Shown here in pieces: positions 10,913-23,633 of a stretch of DNA of 64,000 nt. The notes beneath the pieces were generated by a model. That model made no database searches. It was not told the origin of the DNA and was given only the letters and a program-made list of their open reading frames with translations. The stretch is from the NCBI RefSeq assembly GCF_000417875.1, contig NW_006920875.1:102538-166537 (forward strand), read 5' to 3'. The DNA is from Pseudozyma flocculosa PF-1 (Eukaryota > Basidiomycota > Ustilaginomycetes > Ustilaginales > Ustilaginaceae). Both the position numbers and the translations under genes were made by a program. Positions within the stretch are counted from its first letter, which is position 1; every line of letters begins with the position of its first letter.

Positions 10913-11221
10913 CTAGACCTTTCTCCTCCGTCCGCCACCACGCCCACCGCAGCGGCAGCAGAGGACGTCGGCGATGCAGTTGAAGGTGGCGATCAGGGCG
11001 GATCCGATGGCCGAGACGCTGCGTCGGGTCCAGGACGATGGGGAAAGGTTGCAGTCCATCAGCAACAGCTCGAGGCGGATGGGACCGAGAGAGTGAGAAA
11101 AGAGGGAGGGGGGTCAAACTCACATGGTGCTGAGCACACCGGCAATGGCGCTAAATACGGCGCGGAGGGCACCGACGATGGCCGAGACGATCGACGAGAG
11201 ACAGGATGCGACGGCTCCCAT
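10913..11221 (-). CDS. Small hydrophobic conserved fungal-type protein (67 residues)
   Basis: Two very short exons, 11221..11124 (98 nt) and 11018..10913 (106 nt), flank a 105-nt intron with donor gtgagt and acceptor gacgcag; together they make 67 residues. It starts MGAVASCLSSIVSAIVGALR, runs on as a hydrophobic, glycine-spaced segment through the splice, and ends in a cysteine patch (CCRC) followed by a Gly/Arg/Lys tail ending RRRKV. This pattern (an MGAV start, repeated hydrophobic stretches, a Cys-rich basic tail) resembles small uncharacterised proteins I know from other fungi. The N-terminal Gly-2 could be a myristoylation site and the cysteines could be palmitoylated, which would suit a membrane-attached protein; both are inference. 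A TATA box lies 180 bp upstream of the start. Confidence 0.72.
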
Positions 11222-12994
11222 GGTGGTCGTAGTCTCTGCTCGAAAGGATGGGCTTGGAGTTGGGGTTGGGGCTGGGTCAGGATGTTATGCTCGTGTGCCG
11301 AAGCTAGAGGCGTTCGTCGAGGAAGGATGAATGAGACGATGGAGCTTAGGTCGATGGCGAGATGGAGGGGCAAGATGGAAAGAAGCGAGATCCGGACGTC
11401 TTATATGTCTTTGATCTCGTCCAGCCCTCCTGGAAAGGCAAACTTAAGGCTAGGACGATGTCACCGGCTGGAGTCGAGCCCGGCCTGCTCCGCTACCAAC
11501 CGACCGACGTCGAGCAGCTCCGGCCTGTCGAGGAGAGAAGCAACATCTCATCATCGCCCGCACCATCCGCATCATCGCGTTGCAACCTGCCCGCCCCCCG
11601 CCCGGGTTGCCGTACGTACAAGCGTGGCTTCATCCTTCGCCGGTGTGCGGGTGGCTTGGAGGCGGCGGCAACAAATTAGGGCTAGGCAGGGTGCAGCAGC
11701 AGCATGAACAGGAGGCTAGGCTGGAAGGGGTGTGACGGCGTCATCAGCTGGACAGGCAGGCCGGCTAGGCTTGGGCAGCCCGCAGGCGCCGGCCTGACTG
11801 CGCGCTGCGGAGCGGAGCAGCGACGACGGCGGACAAAACAGCGAGCGCTGCCTGGCTGCCTCAACTCCGCGAGCGAGCCAGAGCAGCTGATACCCGCCCG
11901 CACGGCCGTGTTCAGCCTGACGGTCGGGCGCGATGCACCAGCAGGGGCAGGCCCACGTCATACGGCGGCCGGTCGGTGGCTAGGGGCTGGGCCCTGATGG
12001 TCGCGTGGCAAGTGAGTCAGACGCCCACGACCAGCCCGCCCAAACAGCCTAGCCTAGCTTGGCTGCCTTGCTTGCGCTGTGGCTCTCTGTCCATCTGGCC
12101 GCTGCCGATGCCGTTGCCGCTGCCGACAAAAATGTCGACGACGACGACGACGATGAGCGACGTCGCCGTTGCAGGCTAAGTTGCTCGGGTCTTTTGCCGC
12201 GGCAGGCAGGCAGGAAAAAGCCCACGGCGTACCGTCATGGTACAGCTTCGATGGCGGCCACAAAGAGCAGGCAAGGGGCCCAGAGGCAGGGCTCCTACCT
12301 GTCTTTGGTTGCTTTGGCTTTTCGGGAAGGGCGATGGCATCGGATGTCGTTGCTGGCGGCCAAGCAACAGCGCGCGCAGCGCGGCAGGCCCAGCCTGCCT
12401 CTCACATGTTTTCGGTGGCGCAGGGTCCAGACGGGGGCAGCCGGCGTCAACTCTGCACGGTGACAGAGTCACGCAGGTCTCGAAGGTGGTTCGCCCGCTC
12501 GTGCGAGAAAGCAGGTGCCCTTCAACGACAACCGGGTCTCGGGCAACCATCCAGGCCGGGCCGAAGACGGGACGGCGCTGCTTTCCCCCTACATGCTCCG
12601 GGCGGGTCCTTCCCGTAGGAGCCCACTGCTGGTCACCTCCTCTTGCATCCCCATCGGAGCACGGCGAGCGGGGCTGTGCCTTCCGTTCAATACGCAGGCC
12701 GCTCCACCTGTTGACCTCGAGCAGCAGCAGCAGCATCACATAGACTTGGACCAGTACCACCATCCAGTCTTTGACTTCACTCGACGGGGACCTTTACCAG
12801 CCTTTCAACAGCGGCGGACACGCGCAGGCCGTCGACGACCCTCCCCGGCTCACTGCGGCTACAAAGGGACGAGCCAACACGCTACAGGGCGACGCCTGGA
12901 CATCCCATTGTCTGACGACCTTCCTTCAGCCTCAGAACGGCAACAGCCGCGCCACGCCTCCGATTCCTCTCCTCGACGCTGGACACGCGCGACC
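11222..12994. other. Long divergent intergenic region
   Basis: These 1.77 kb form the upstream region of the 67-residue protein (left) and the unidentified 536-residue protein (right). A TATA box for the left gene is at 11400-11406. GGCTAGG-type units recur at about 11690-11770, 11980 and 12050. An open frame continues upstream of 12995 to 12515, but its composition looks like 5' leader, not protein. Confidence 0.5.
11400..11406 (-). promoter_or_regulatory. TATA box of the small hydrophobic gene
   Basis: ATATAAG on the minus strand, about 180 bp upstream of the start at 11221. Confidence 0.5.
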
Positions 12995-14605
12995 ATGACG
13001 GCGCACAGGGGCGGCGGCGGCGGCGATATGGACGGCGAAACGCTGCGGGGCGACTCGGACGCCTTTTCGATGCTGACGACGACGACGGCGCGCCTCGAGA
13101 TGCCCATCCTGGCGCACGAGTCCTACGAAGCCCCGCAGGCCGTCACCGAGCCCTTCCCTCCCTTCCTGCTGCACTGCACCCTCTTCGCCTTCTACGAGGG
13201 CTACCCGCCGCACCCGGCCGCCTTTTGCAACATCGGCCTGCCTGCGCGGTACGCGCGCGGCGAGTCGTCGGCCTCGCACAACCGCGTCGCCCAGAAGGTG
13301 TCCAGGTACAACCGCCGCCTCGGCGTCCAGCTGCCGCTCCACTACCTCGACACCGACCCGACCTCGGCCGACGTCAAGGCCCTCTTCTTCCACCCGCACC
13401 CAAAGGACGGCGCCGCCTTGATGGCGCGTCAGCCCAGCCTCAAGCGCGGCAGGATGTTTACCATGTTTGCCGCAATGTCGCCCGAGCTGACCGGCATGGT
13501 GTCGCGGCCGCTCGTCGACCGCGTCCTCTCGGCCCTCTTCTTTGGCTCCGGCATCAAGGACCAGATGGCCATCTTTCCCGGCGAGGCCGTCCTCACCTAT
13601 GGTGCCAGGTACAGAAAGGAGGGCAAGGCACGCAGCCAGGACAAGGGCGAGGGCGGCGGCGGCAGTGGGAGTGGGAGCGGCGGAGCACTGGGCTGGCTCA
13701 AGGCCTGGAAGCCCTCCTCTGCGGGCGATGGCTCCAGGGACGCGGATATGTCAAAGGGAAAGGCCAAGAGCGTTGAGGCCGAGTCGCCCGCCGGCACGAC
13801 GCCGGGTCACGTCAAGCTCGGGATGGTCTACGCCACGCTCGACCTGCTTCCTCCTCCCGGCCGGCTGCTCGAGACAAGGGGCCCCTATCCCAAGGAGATG
13901 AACAGAGTCAGCTCCGCCGAGCAGGACCGCGCGGTTCAGATCCAGGTGGAAGCCAGCAGGTTGTCACCCGAGGAGCGGTACCGCCAGTTTGGCTGGGAGC
14001 TCGACGAGGCGGGCCGCGCCGACATGATGCGGATGCTCAAGGCGCTCGAGCGCAGAGGCGGTATCTGGTCCGAGGCCGGTCGGGTGACGATGCCCAGCAG
14101 CCGCAACCCTGACCCGCGCGAGCGACCGAGGTACTTGGTCAAGGGCCTCTTTCCGGAGCACTTTACCCAGCGCTGCGCCTGGTTCCGCCACAGGGACCAC
14201 CAGCCGCAGACAAACGACCTGTCGCCAGAGTCGATCGCCAAGTTTGGCTGCCCCGTCGTCGTCCACACGGCCGACGAGCGCCTCGGTGCGGGCGCCGACA
14301 TTGCGCAGCGGACCTCGTCGAACCCGGCGACCGCATCGGAAAAGGAGCTGTCGATGGACGCAGAGTGGCACGAGGACGACCTGCCCAAGGAGGACACCGC
14401 CGCCGCCGCCACCGCCTCCGACGTCGGCAACATGAACGGCTACGGCACCGATTCGGCTCGCGCCCAGGCGCTCATCGACGCCGAGGGCGACTTCTTTGAA
14501 GGATGGTCGATTGGCGTCACGGCCGAACCGTTCAAGACGGGCGGCTTCTATGAGAGCATGGCGTCCTCGACCGGTCTCGCCGTCGCCGTCGGCGCCAACG
14601 GCTGA
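12995..14605 (+). CDS. Unidentified conserved-looking protein, 536 residues
   Basis: Single exon. The start at 12995 (gaccATGac) is chosen because the upstream open frame has low-complexity, non-protein-like content. I do not recognise the family. The N-terminal 230 residues look like a compact domain: ARLEMPILAHESYEAP, FPPFLLHCTLFAFYEGYPPH, then VSRYNRRLGVQLPLHYLDTD and SRPLVDRVLSALFFGSGIKD. A Gly/Ser-rich linker (around residues 215-230) follows, then a second ordered region with SPEERYRQFGWELDEAGRAD and RYLVKGLFPEHFTQRCAWFR. The end is acidic. There is no signal peptide or obvious membrane segment. No function is assigned. Third-position GC is high throughout, supporting coding status. Confidence 0.75.
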   Translation: MTAHRGGGGGDMDGETLRGDSDAFSMLTTTTARLEMPILAHESYEAPQAVTEPFPPFLLHCTLFAFYEGYPPHPAAFCNIGLPARYARGESSASHNRVAQKVSRYNRRLGVQLPLHYLDTDPTSADVKALFFHPHPKDGAALMARQPSLKRGRMFTMFAAMSPELTGMVSRPLVDRVLSALFFGSGIKDQMAIFPGEAVLTYGARYRKEGKARSQDKGEGGGGSGSGSGGALGWLKAWKPSSAGDGSRDADMSKGKAKSVEAESPAGTTPGHVKLGMVYATLDLLPPPGRLLETRGPYPKEMNRVSSAEQDRAVQIQVEASRLSPEERYRQFGWELDEAGRADMMRMLKALERRGGIWSEAGRVTMPSSRNPDPRERPRYLVKGLFPEHFTQRCAWFRHRDHQPQTNDLSPESIAKFGCPVVVHTADERLGAGADIAQRTSSNPATASEKELSMDAEWHEDDLPKEDTAAAATASDVGNMNGYGTDSARAQALIDAEGDFFEGWSIGVTAEPFKTGGFYESMASSTGLAVAVGANG

Positions 14606-15206
14606 TCGCTTCCCTCGCTCCCAGTGTCCTCTAGCGTCTCGTATACCCGCCTTTCGTATCGTAGCGTGCCGTCGCCATCGTCATGGGTCTTGCAACGGAG
14701 CTTGAAGTCGAAGCCTTGCACAGCGTGTGGGGTCGCGGGACCAGCTCATTCGGCCGATAGGTGGGCGGAACGAGCTCTAGGGCAAGCCAGCTGGCCCGCG
14801 GATCTGTATTCCGCCCGGCCGCACGCCCGCGGCTGCAAAATGAATTCGACCCTGCGATCACCTTTCGCGCAGCGTCGGGGCCGAGGCCATTTGTAATCGG
14901 CGGGCCCTCTGGGCCTGCTGTAAGCAATTCGCAGCCTGCCGCCGCTGGCCGCCTTCTTGGGATCCGGGGGCCGCCGCCGCCCTCACCGCCGCCGCCACCT
15001 GCTGTTCGCCGCCACCTGCACGCTCGACACCACCTTATCCATCTTCCCCCGGTGGACCCTTACTGCTTCTCCATCCCTCTCGACCGTCACCTGCGCCCTC
15101 ACCGCCTGCTCGTCGACAATCACCATCGCTCTTCTTCTCGCCACCGACAGACTCAAGGCTCCCAGGTCGCCTTCTGATACCGCCAGACCCGCCACTCTTC
15201 TGCACC
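14606..15206. other. Intergenic region upstream of NDUFS7
   Basis: These 601 bp hold the 3' end of the preceding gene and the NDUFS7 promoter. CCG/CCA-rich tracts occur at 14970-15010. No TATA box or gene was seen. Confidence 0.5.
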
Positions 15207-16236
15207 ATGGCTTCCTTCCGCGCCGGTCTCGCCCCTGTGGCGCGCTTCGGTGAGTTGCCACCCACGATATCCGCCATCGTCCGACAGCTCGCAAGGAGGC
15301 CTTCTGATTCCGGACTTCGGAACCTCACATTCTGACATCTCGGTTGTATTCCGATCTGCTACGATGCTCGAACAGGCCTCCGAGCGAACCCTTCGCTCAA
15401 CTTTGCTCGCTCCGTCCAGACATCAGCGGTCGCCTCTGCGCCCAAGCTCGTCGCCGCCCCGTCCGAGTCCAGCCGCACCGCCGCCGCTGGCCCTTCGACT
15501 CGCTCCATTTCCTCGTCGGCTCCTGCCGAGCAGGCCGCCCCCTCGACCTACCCCACACCAATGACCTCGGTCGCCAACCGCGGCAGCAACCAGCTGAGCC
15601 TTGAGACGCCCAAGAACGGCGTTGGTGAGTGTCGTCGCGGCGTTTTCGGCGTGCAGCGACCAGCCTGCATGCCTGGTCTCTTTGCCCTTGTCGTGTGCTC
15701 GTGTGGGACGACAAGCCTCAGGATCTGTCGACTGACCTTGACTCTCTCCTCGCTCGCCTCCCCTCGCCGCGGCAGAGTACGCGCTCACCACGCTCGACAA
15801 GATGGCCAACTGGGCGCGACAGGGCTCCTTCTGGCCGATGACGTTCGGCCTGGCGTGCTGCGCCGTCGAGATGATGCACGTCGCCACCGCGCGCTACGAC
15901 CAGGACCGGCTGGGCATCGTCTTCCGTGCCTCGCCGCGCCAGTCGGACTGCATGATTGTCGCGGGCACCCTGACCAACAAGATGGCGCCGGCGCTGCGCA
16001 AGGTCTACGACCAGATGCCCGAGCCCCGCTGGGTGATTTCCATGGGCTCGTGCGCCAACGGCGGCGGCTACTACCACTACTCATACTCGGTCGTCCGCGG
16101 CTGCGACCGCATCGTCCCCGTCGACCTCTACGTCCCCGGCTGCCCGCCCACCGCCGAGGCGCTCCTCTACGGCTTCATGCAGCTTCAGAAGAAGATCCGA
16201 AGGAACCGCAAGTCGACCCTGTGGTACAGGAAGTAA
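15207..16236 (+). CDS. NDUFS7: NADH:ubiquinone oxidoreductase 20 kDa subunit (NDUFS7/PSST)
   Basis: Three exons, 15207..15249, 15376..15624 and 15776..16236, all with gtgagt donors and in-frame junctions, give 250 residues. The protein is the complex I subunit that carries Fe-S cluster N2 next to the ubiquinone site in the mitochondrial peripheral arm. The N-terminal ~95 residues are rich in Ala, Ser and Arg and lack acids, as expected for a mitochondrial presequence. The catalytic core is encoded by exon 3: [19 protein letters not shown] with adjacent cysteines, [20 protein letters not shown] and [19 protein letters not shown], supplying the four N2 ligands. The C-terminus [12 protein letters not shown] is typical. 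Identification is firm; the exact first exon rests on splice-site logic. Confidence 0.96.
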
Positions 16237-16571
16237 CGGCGCCACGTCGCAGCGCCGCCGTCGCTCGTCGGCGTGGCGTTCGGCCCGAACCGTCGTTGCT
16301 CGCGGTTCGAGGATGAGCTGTCGTGTCCACGTCACTTTGTCCGGTCCCGCTCCCTGTTCAATGCATTGCCCTACTTGTTTTGCGTCGGAACCGGCGTCGA
16401 GCGGCCGCTCGACTTTTGACGTTCATGGTATCAAAGGTGTGCCTTCTATCAGGCTGGCTGACCTCGTCGAGCGGGACAAGGGCCACACGTCGGTGGGTTG
16501 GGGGGAATGTACAAGGAGGACGCGGCCTCAAAACGAGCTGCATGAGGGGCGTCTTGCGGGGACCGCCGGGC
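16237..16571. other. Convergent 3' region
   Basis: These 335 bp lie between the NDUFS7 and BOS1 stop codons. Nothing beyond expected untranslated sequence was seen. Confidence 0.5.
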
Positions 16572-19652
<3,081 letters not shown>

Positions 19653-20218
19653 ACGCGACCCCTTGCCTCCCCTCTCATCTCTTGCCTTGCCCTCCCTGGA
19701 TCACCGACTCCATCTCGGATGGACTCGACACTCGGCCCACTCGGTCAACCCCCTCTCTCGACCTTTTCTCTTCTCCTTCTGTGTTTTTATAATCATTTTC
19801 CTTCCCCCTGCTGCGGCCGCGCCGTCCTTCCAACTCCCACCACCATGCGCTGCGCTCCACCCCCCCCCCCCCCCCGGTCCCCTCGTTCAACGCTCCATCC
19901 TCGGCATCGACATCACCCGGCCGCCATCGACGGCCCTCGAAAAATCCCGCGCATCCCCATCTCTGTATAGGTACTGAGCGCACGCTTTCCCGGCGCTCCT
20001 TTTTTTCTAACGTCGCCCGCTCTAGACATTGGCGGGCGGGGCTAGACTTGCAAAACACACAACTCGCACTTCCTTCCCAGCTGCTCGTCGCTGCGTTGCT
20101 TGTCTCGGTTCGGTCTGACGCAGCTGCGGCCTGTCTCTCCCCGCGGAGGGAAAGCAGCTGCATGGAATGGACAGAGGAAGAAAGGAGGCATGGTTGCAGG
20201 GCGGGGGAAGGAAGAGAG
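19653..20218. other. Convergent 3' region with a poly-C run
   Basis: These 566 bp lie between the PRMT1 and ZCCHC9-like stops. They contain a run of 16 C at 19860-19875. No gene was seen. Confidence 0.5.
19860..19875. repeat. Homopolymer C(16)
   Basis: Sixteen consecutive C in the PRMT1/ZCCHC9-like convergent region. Its exact length is likely to be a sequencing uncertainty. Confidence 0.8.
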
Positions 20219-20591
20219 TTAGAAGGTGACGACCTTGTTTTTCTTGGCCTTCTTGTTGTCCTCCTTTGCCTTCTTGGCGTCGCGCGAAGCGGCGAGGTCG
20301 GATTCGACTTCGAGCTTCTTGCGCGCGAGCGAGTGGAAATGGTCCTCGTCTGCACCCGCACCCGCGCCGGCGCCCGGCCGGGGCTGGACCGAGTCAATGA
20401 GGGCCGCCGTGTTGCCCGCGCCGGCGTTGGGGTCGCGGCGCAGCGAGAGCGGGCAGTCGCGCGCCAGGTGCTCGACGCTCGAGCAGAGCTTGCAGCACCC
20501 TCCCTCCGGATACACGCCTCGGCCCTTGTTCGAGGGGCACTTTGACGAGAGGTGGCCCTGTCGTCGTTGAAGCGTAGAGAAAGGGGAGGGG

Positions 20592-20631
<40 letters not shown>

Positions 20632-21624
20632 GGAAGGGGCGAGTGTTACGTTCAGCAAAGAGGCCGCCGGAGCAGACCCAACGTCTCGATGGCCGCGGGA
20701 TGGGCGGAAACTCACCCTCTTTCCGCACACGAAGCAGGTGGCAAACGGCAGGTCGTCTCCGACCTTGGGGGCGGGTTTCCTGCACTTGTTGAGCGTGTGC
20801 TGCGTGGAGCCGCAGCGGAAGCAGATGCCGACCGTCTCCTTGCCCGTGATGCCCTTTGCGACGCTGTCGTTTGTCACGTCGCCCCCGATGCGGTTGCTCT
20901 CGGCGTCGAGGGCCTGCGGGCAGTCGCGCGCCTCGTGCCCCATGCCGCGGCAGGCAAAGCACTTGACCTTGGCCGCCCGCTCCTCGATGCGCTTGAGCCG
21001 CCTCGCCTCGCTCTTGTCCATCTGCTCCGACTGCTGCTCCGCAAACATCCGCTTCCACGGATTCGCCTCGCCCGCCCCCGGTGCGACGGCTGCATCGCCA
21101 GCGCCGCCGTGGCGAGCCTTTTTGCTCGACGGTCCGCCGGCGCCATCGTCGCGAGAGCGCTTGTTGGCGCTCGAGTGGTACGAGAGCTGGTCGCTCTCCT
21201 TTTCCAGGTCCCACGCCTGCCGCAGGAACTTTTTCTTCGACTCGAGCGTCTTTGCCTTTTTCGCCTTGAGCTTGAGCAGCTTGGCCCGTTTGAGCAGCTG
21301 CTCCTTTGTCTTTGGCTTGACCGGCTCGTCGGATGCTGCGGTGGCGGCGGTCGGAGCAGGTTTCGGCGTGACCTCCTCCTCCCCGTTCTCCTCCTTTGTC
21401 GGTTGCGATGCAGGTGCTGAAGCTGGCGTGTCTGGTGCAGATTCGGACCGCGACGAAGAGGAAGATGAGGAGGAGGAGGACGATGACTCGGCTGCCTCCT
21501 CGGCCTGCTCGACGCGGGCGGTAGCGGCCACCTCGACATCGTCCGCGTCGACCTGGTCCGGTCCTGGCGAGCCAGACTTGACCGGCACTTCACGCCGCGA
21601 GCCGAGCTTGGTGTATCTTGTCAT
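20219..21624 (-). CDS. Four-zinc-knuckle protein, ZCCHC9-like
   Basis: Exons 21624..20716 and 20557..20219 with a 158-nt intron give 415 residues. The start at 21624 (MTRYTKLGSRRE) is preferred over an in-frame methionine further upstream whose N-terminus looks like leader. Four CCHC zinc knuckles lie in the C-terminal half: CFACRGMGHEARDC, CFRCGSTQHTLNKC, CFVCGKRGHLSSKC and CKLCSSVEHLARDC. The third is created by the splice. Spacing and order match human ZCCHC9, a nucleolar RNA-binding protein. The N-terminal half is acidic and Ser-rich, then strongly basic and coiled (KEQLLKRAKLLKLKAKKAK). The C-terminus is Lys-rich. A role in rRNA processing is inferred from the family. The intron contains a (CT)16 tract in sense orientation. 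Confidence 0.9.
20595..20626. repeat. (AG)16 microsatellite inside an intron
   Basis: Perfect dinucleotide tract in the ZCCHC9-like intron. On the coding strand it is (CT)16, upstream of the acceptor, so it may act as a polypyrimidine tract. Confidence 0.85.
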
Positions 21625-21963
21625 CGTTGGGTTCTGTGTGTGCGTGGAGAGAAAGAGTGTGGTGGTGAAAAGAACGAGGATGACGAGTGGGGTTCGAGGC
21701 ACAGGGGGTTAGGAGGGCGAGGCAAGGCTGCACTCGAGAGGGCGGGGTCTGGGCTTCCCCGAAATTTTCCAGGCTCAGAAAAAGCGTGGCCGGGGGCCTG
21801 CTGCCCGACTCCCGGACTTTTGAACCCACCCTCCACCACGTGGCCTCGACAGCGGTCTCTGCCTTCTGGACATGACCTCTTCGGGACCATCACGGGCGAG
21901 CAAGGGAGATGCAGATACGTTCGAAGCATGCCTCTATCATCTCTCTACCCGAAGCCACGGAGC
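21625..21963. promoter_or_regulatory. Upstream region of the ZCCHC9-like gene and 3' end of DCS1
   Basis: These 339 bp contain the near-palindrome GAAATTTTC at 21761-21769, 137 bp before the ZCCHC9-like start. Confidence 0.5.
21761..21769. promoter_or_regulatory. GAAATTTTC element (RRPE-like)
   Basis: Flanked by CCCC on the left and CAGGC on the right, upstream of the ZCCHC9-like gene. It shares core and flanks with the elements at 4715, 57202 and, with a shifted core, 53247. Confidence 0.4.
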
Positions 21964-23223
21964 CTACAAGGAACCTGGACGGAGCACGTCCCACAGCTTG
22001 CTGTTCTCGCCCAGCGCGTAGCCAAGCGTGCGCTGCCGAAAGTCGACGCCCAGTTCCAGCAGGTCGATGACATCCTCGAGCAGGTGCGCCTGGCCGACAA
22101 TCGACCCGGGATGCGATGTGTAGCTCGAAGCGAGGATGTGAACGTGCAGGTGGCTGTGACGAGGACGGCGTGGTGGTCTGAGGTCAGCACGGTGTTCGCT
22201 AGATGCAAGCCAACGGCAAGGTCGAGGTCGGGACTCACTAGTAGCTTGGCTGGTAGTGGATGAAGCACCGCAGCGTCCCGTCCTTCCCCTCGCTTCCAGC
22301 AAGCCCGTACTTGTCTCGAGCCACCTGCGTGGCTCGATCGCGGATCGCTCTCAGCATGCCGACGTGCTCCATTTTGAGGTCTCTAAGGCTCCTGAGCTTG
22401 CGGTTGTGCACGACTGCCTGGAGGTAGAGCGAGGAGAGCGTCTTTTGATCCCACTTGAGGTCCGGCAGGAGGATGAAGCCCGCCTCTGGGTCCGGATCTT
22501 CGTAGAGGATGGTGTCGGCCTCCTTTTTGTGCTCGAGGATGTTGTACACCCACTGGATCCGCGACGGCGGGATCGACTCGATGTAGGGCAGCACGAGGTC
22601 GGTGTACATCTGCGGCGTCTCGTAGACCATCAGCTTGCGCTGGGCAGAGTACTTGTCGATGTGCGTCTGCGTTGCGGGGCAAATGAGCGTCAGCTTGACG
22701 TCGGCATCGCGACGCTGTCCGTCGGGTGCCGACGATGGCGAAAGCCAGGCGAGGAGCCAGGTATAGATGTCGTTCTGGCCGAGGTTGGCTACGCTCTCGA
22801 GGAGGGAGCCGCGCGCAGATGCCGACAAGCCATGCTGTTCAGGGTGTGTTTTGTCTAGCTTGGCGCTCTTGGTGGGTGGTTCGCTGCTAGCTTCGCCGTT
22901 GTCGCTGCCACGTGTGTGGCGGCCGATGCAAGAGAAGGAGGCCTCGGAGAAGTGCGTCTTCTCGAGGATGAGGATGGCTTGCTGCGGCTGTGAGGCATCG
23001 CCGTGCTCTAGTGTACCGAGAAGGTTGGCCGACTTCTGCTTGGGATCTGTCGGAGCTCGTGTGAGGCGGGCGAGTGGATGTGCCTGGCGGAGGGTCAATC
23101 GATGCTTGATCCGCGTCCGAGCAAGCCGAGGGGTGCGAGCTGCTCACCTTGGTCCAGGATACGCTCGAGGCGGAAAGAGTCGAGCAGGTGCGTTGGCTCC
23201 TGAGCGCTGTGAGCGTCGCTCAT
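21964..23223 (-). CDS. DCS1: Scavenger mRNA decapping enzyme DcpS
   Basis: Three exons, 23223..23148, 23046..22239 and 22153..21964, give 357 residues. DcpS is a HIT-family pyrophosphatase that hydrolyses the m7GpppN cap left after 3'-5' mRNA decay. The histidine triad is made by the second splice: exon 2 ends FIHYQPSY and exon 3 begins HLHVHI. Other family segments are ETPQMYTDLVLPYIESIP, IQWVYNILEHKKEADTILYE and FILLPDLKWDQKTLSSLYL. The N-terminal LLDSFRLERILDQ corresponds to the dimerisation domain start. C-terminal AHLLEDVIDLLELGVDFRQR and RTLGYALGENSKLWDVL are typical. A Glu/Ser/Lys-rich insertion occurs in the N-terminal domain (around residues 70-95). It is head-to-head with the derlin gene. 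Confidence 0.95.
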
Positions 23224-23633
23224 TGTCGAGTCGGCGTTGTAGAGTGCGGCTAGGCTCGGTTTGGGTCCAGAGGGGAAGAGAAGAAGAAGAAGACGGAAAG
23301 CAGCGGACGTGCAAGCAACCTCGACATTTGGGGTCCACTCCACTTTTTGGCTGCGGGTGGGGTCGTGCGCGGGCGAGGCCAGGGCGCTCGAGCCGGCTCG
23401 TTGCCGTCCTGCCCGCCTTCCGAAGAAGCCAAGGCGGGCTGCCACGTCGGCACTCGGCAGGCGTGGAGAGGATGGCCTGGCCCATCCATGGTGGGGGAGG
23501 GGGAGCCTCCGTCGACCACAACCTCAACCACAACCACCATCACCGTCACCACCACCATTACCACCTTCGGCAGCCCGTCCGTCTCCCCGCTCTCCTCTGG
23601 CGCTCCCGTCCACCGCGATCCACGCACGACATC
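23224..23633. promoter_or_regulatory. Shared upstream region of DCS1 and the derlin gene
   Basis: These 410 bp lie between divergent starts, with a CCA/CAC-rich tract at about 23518-23570 before the derlin start. No TATA box was recognised. Confidence 0.5.

Noticed and set aside
12515..12994. Upstream in-frame extension of the 536-residue protein
   Set aside because: Low-complexity, Arg/Pro/Gln-rich with poor composition; the ATG at 12995 has better context.
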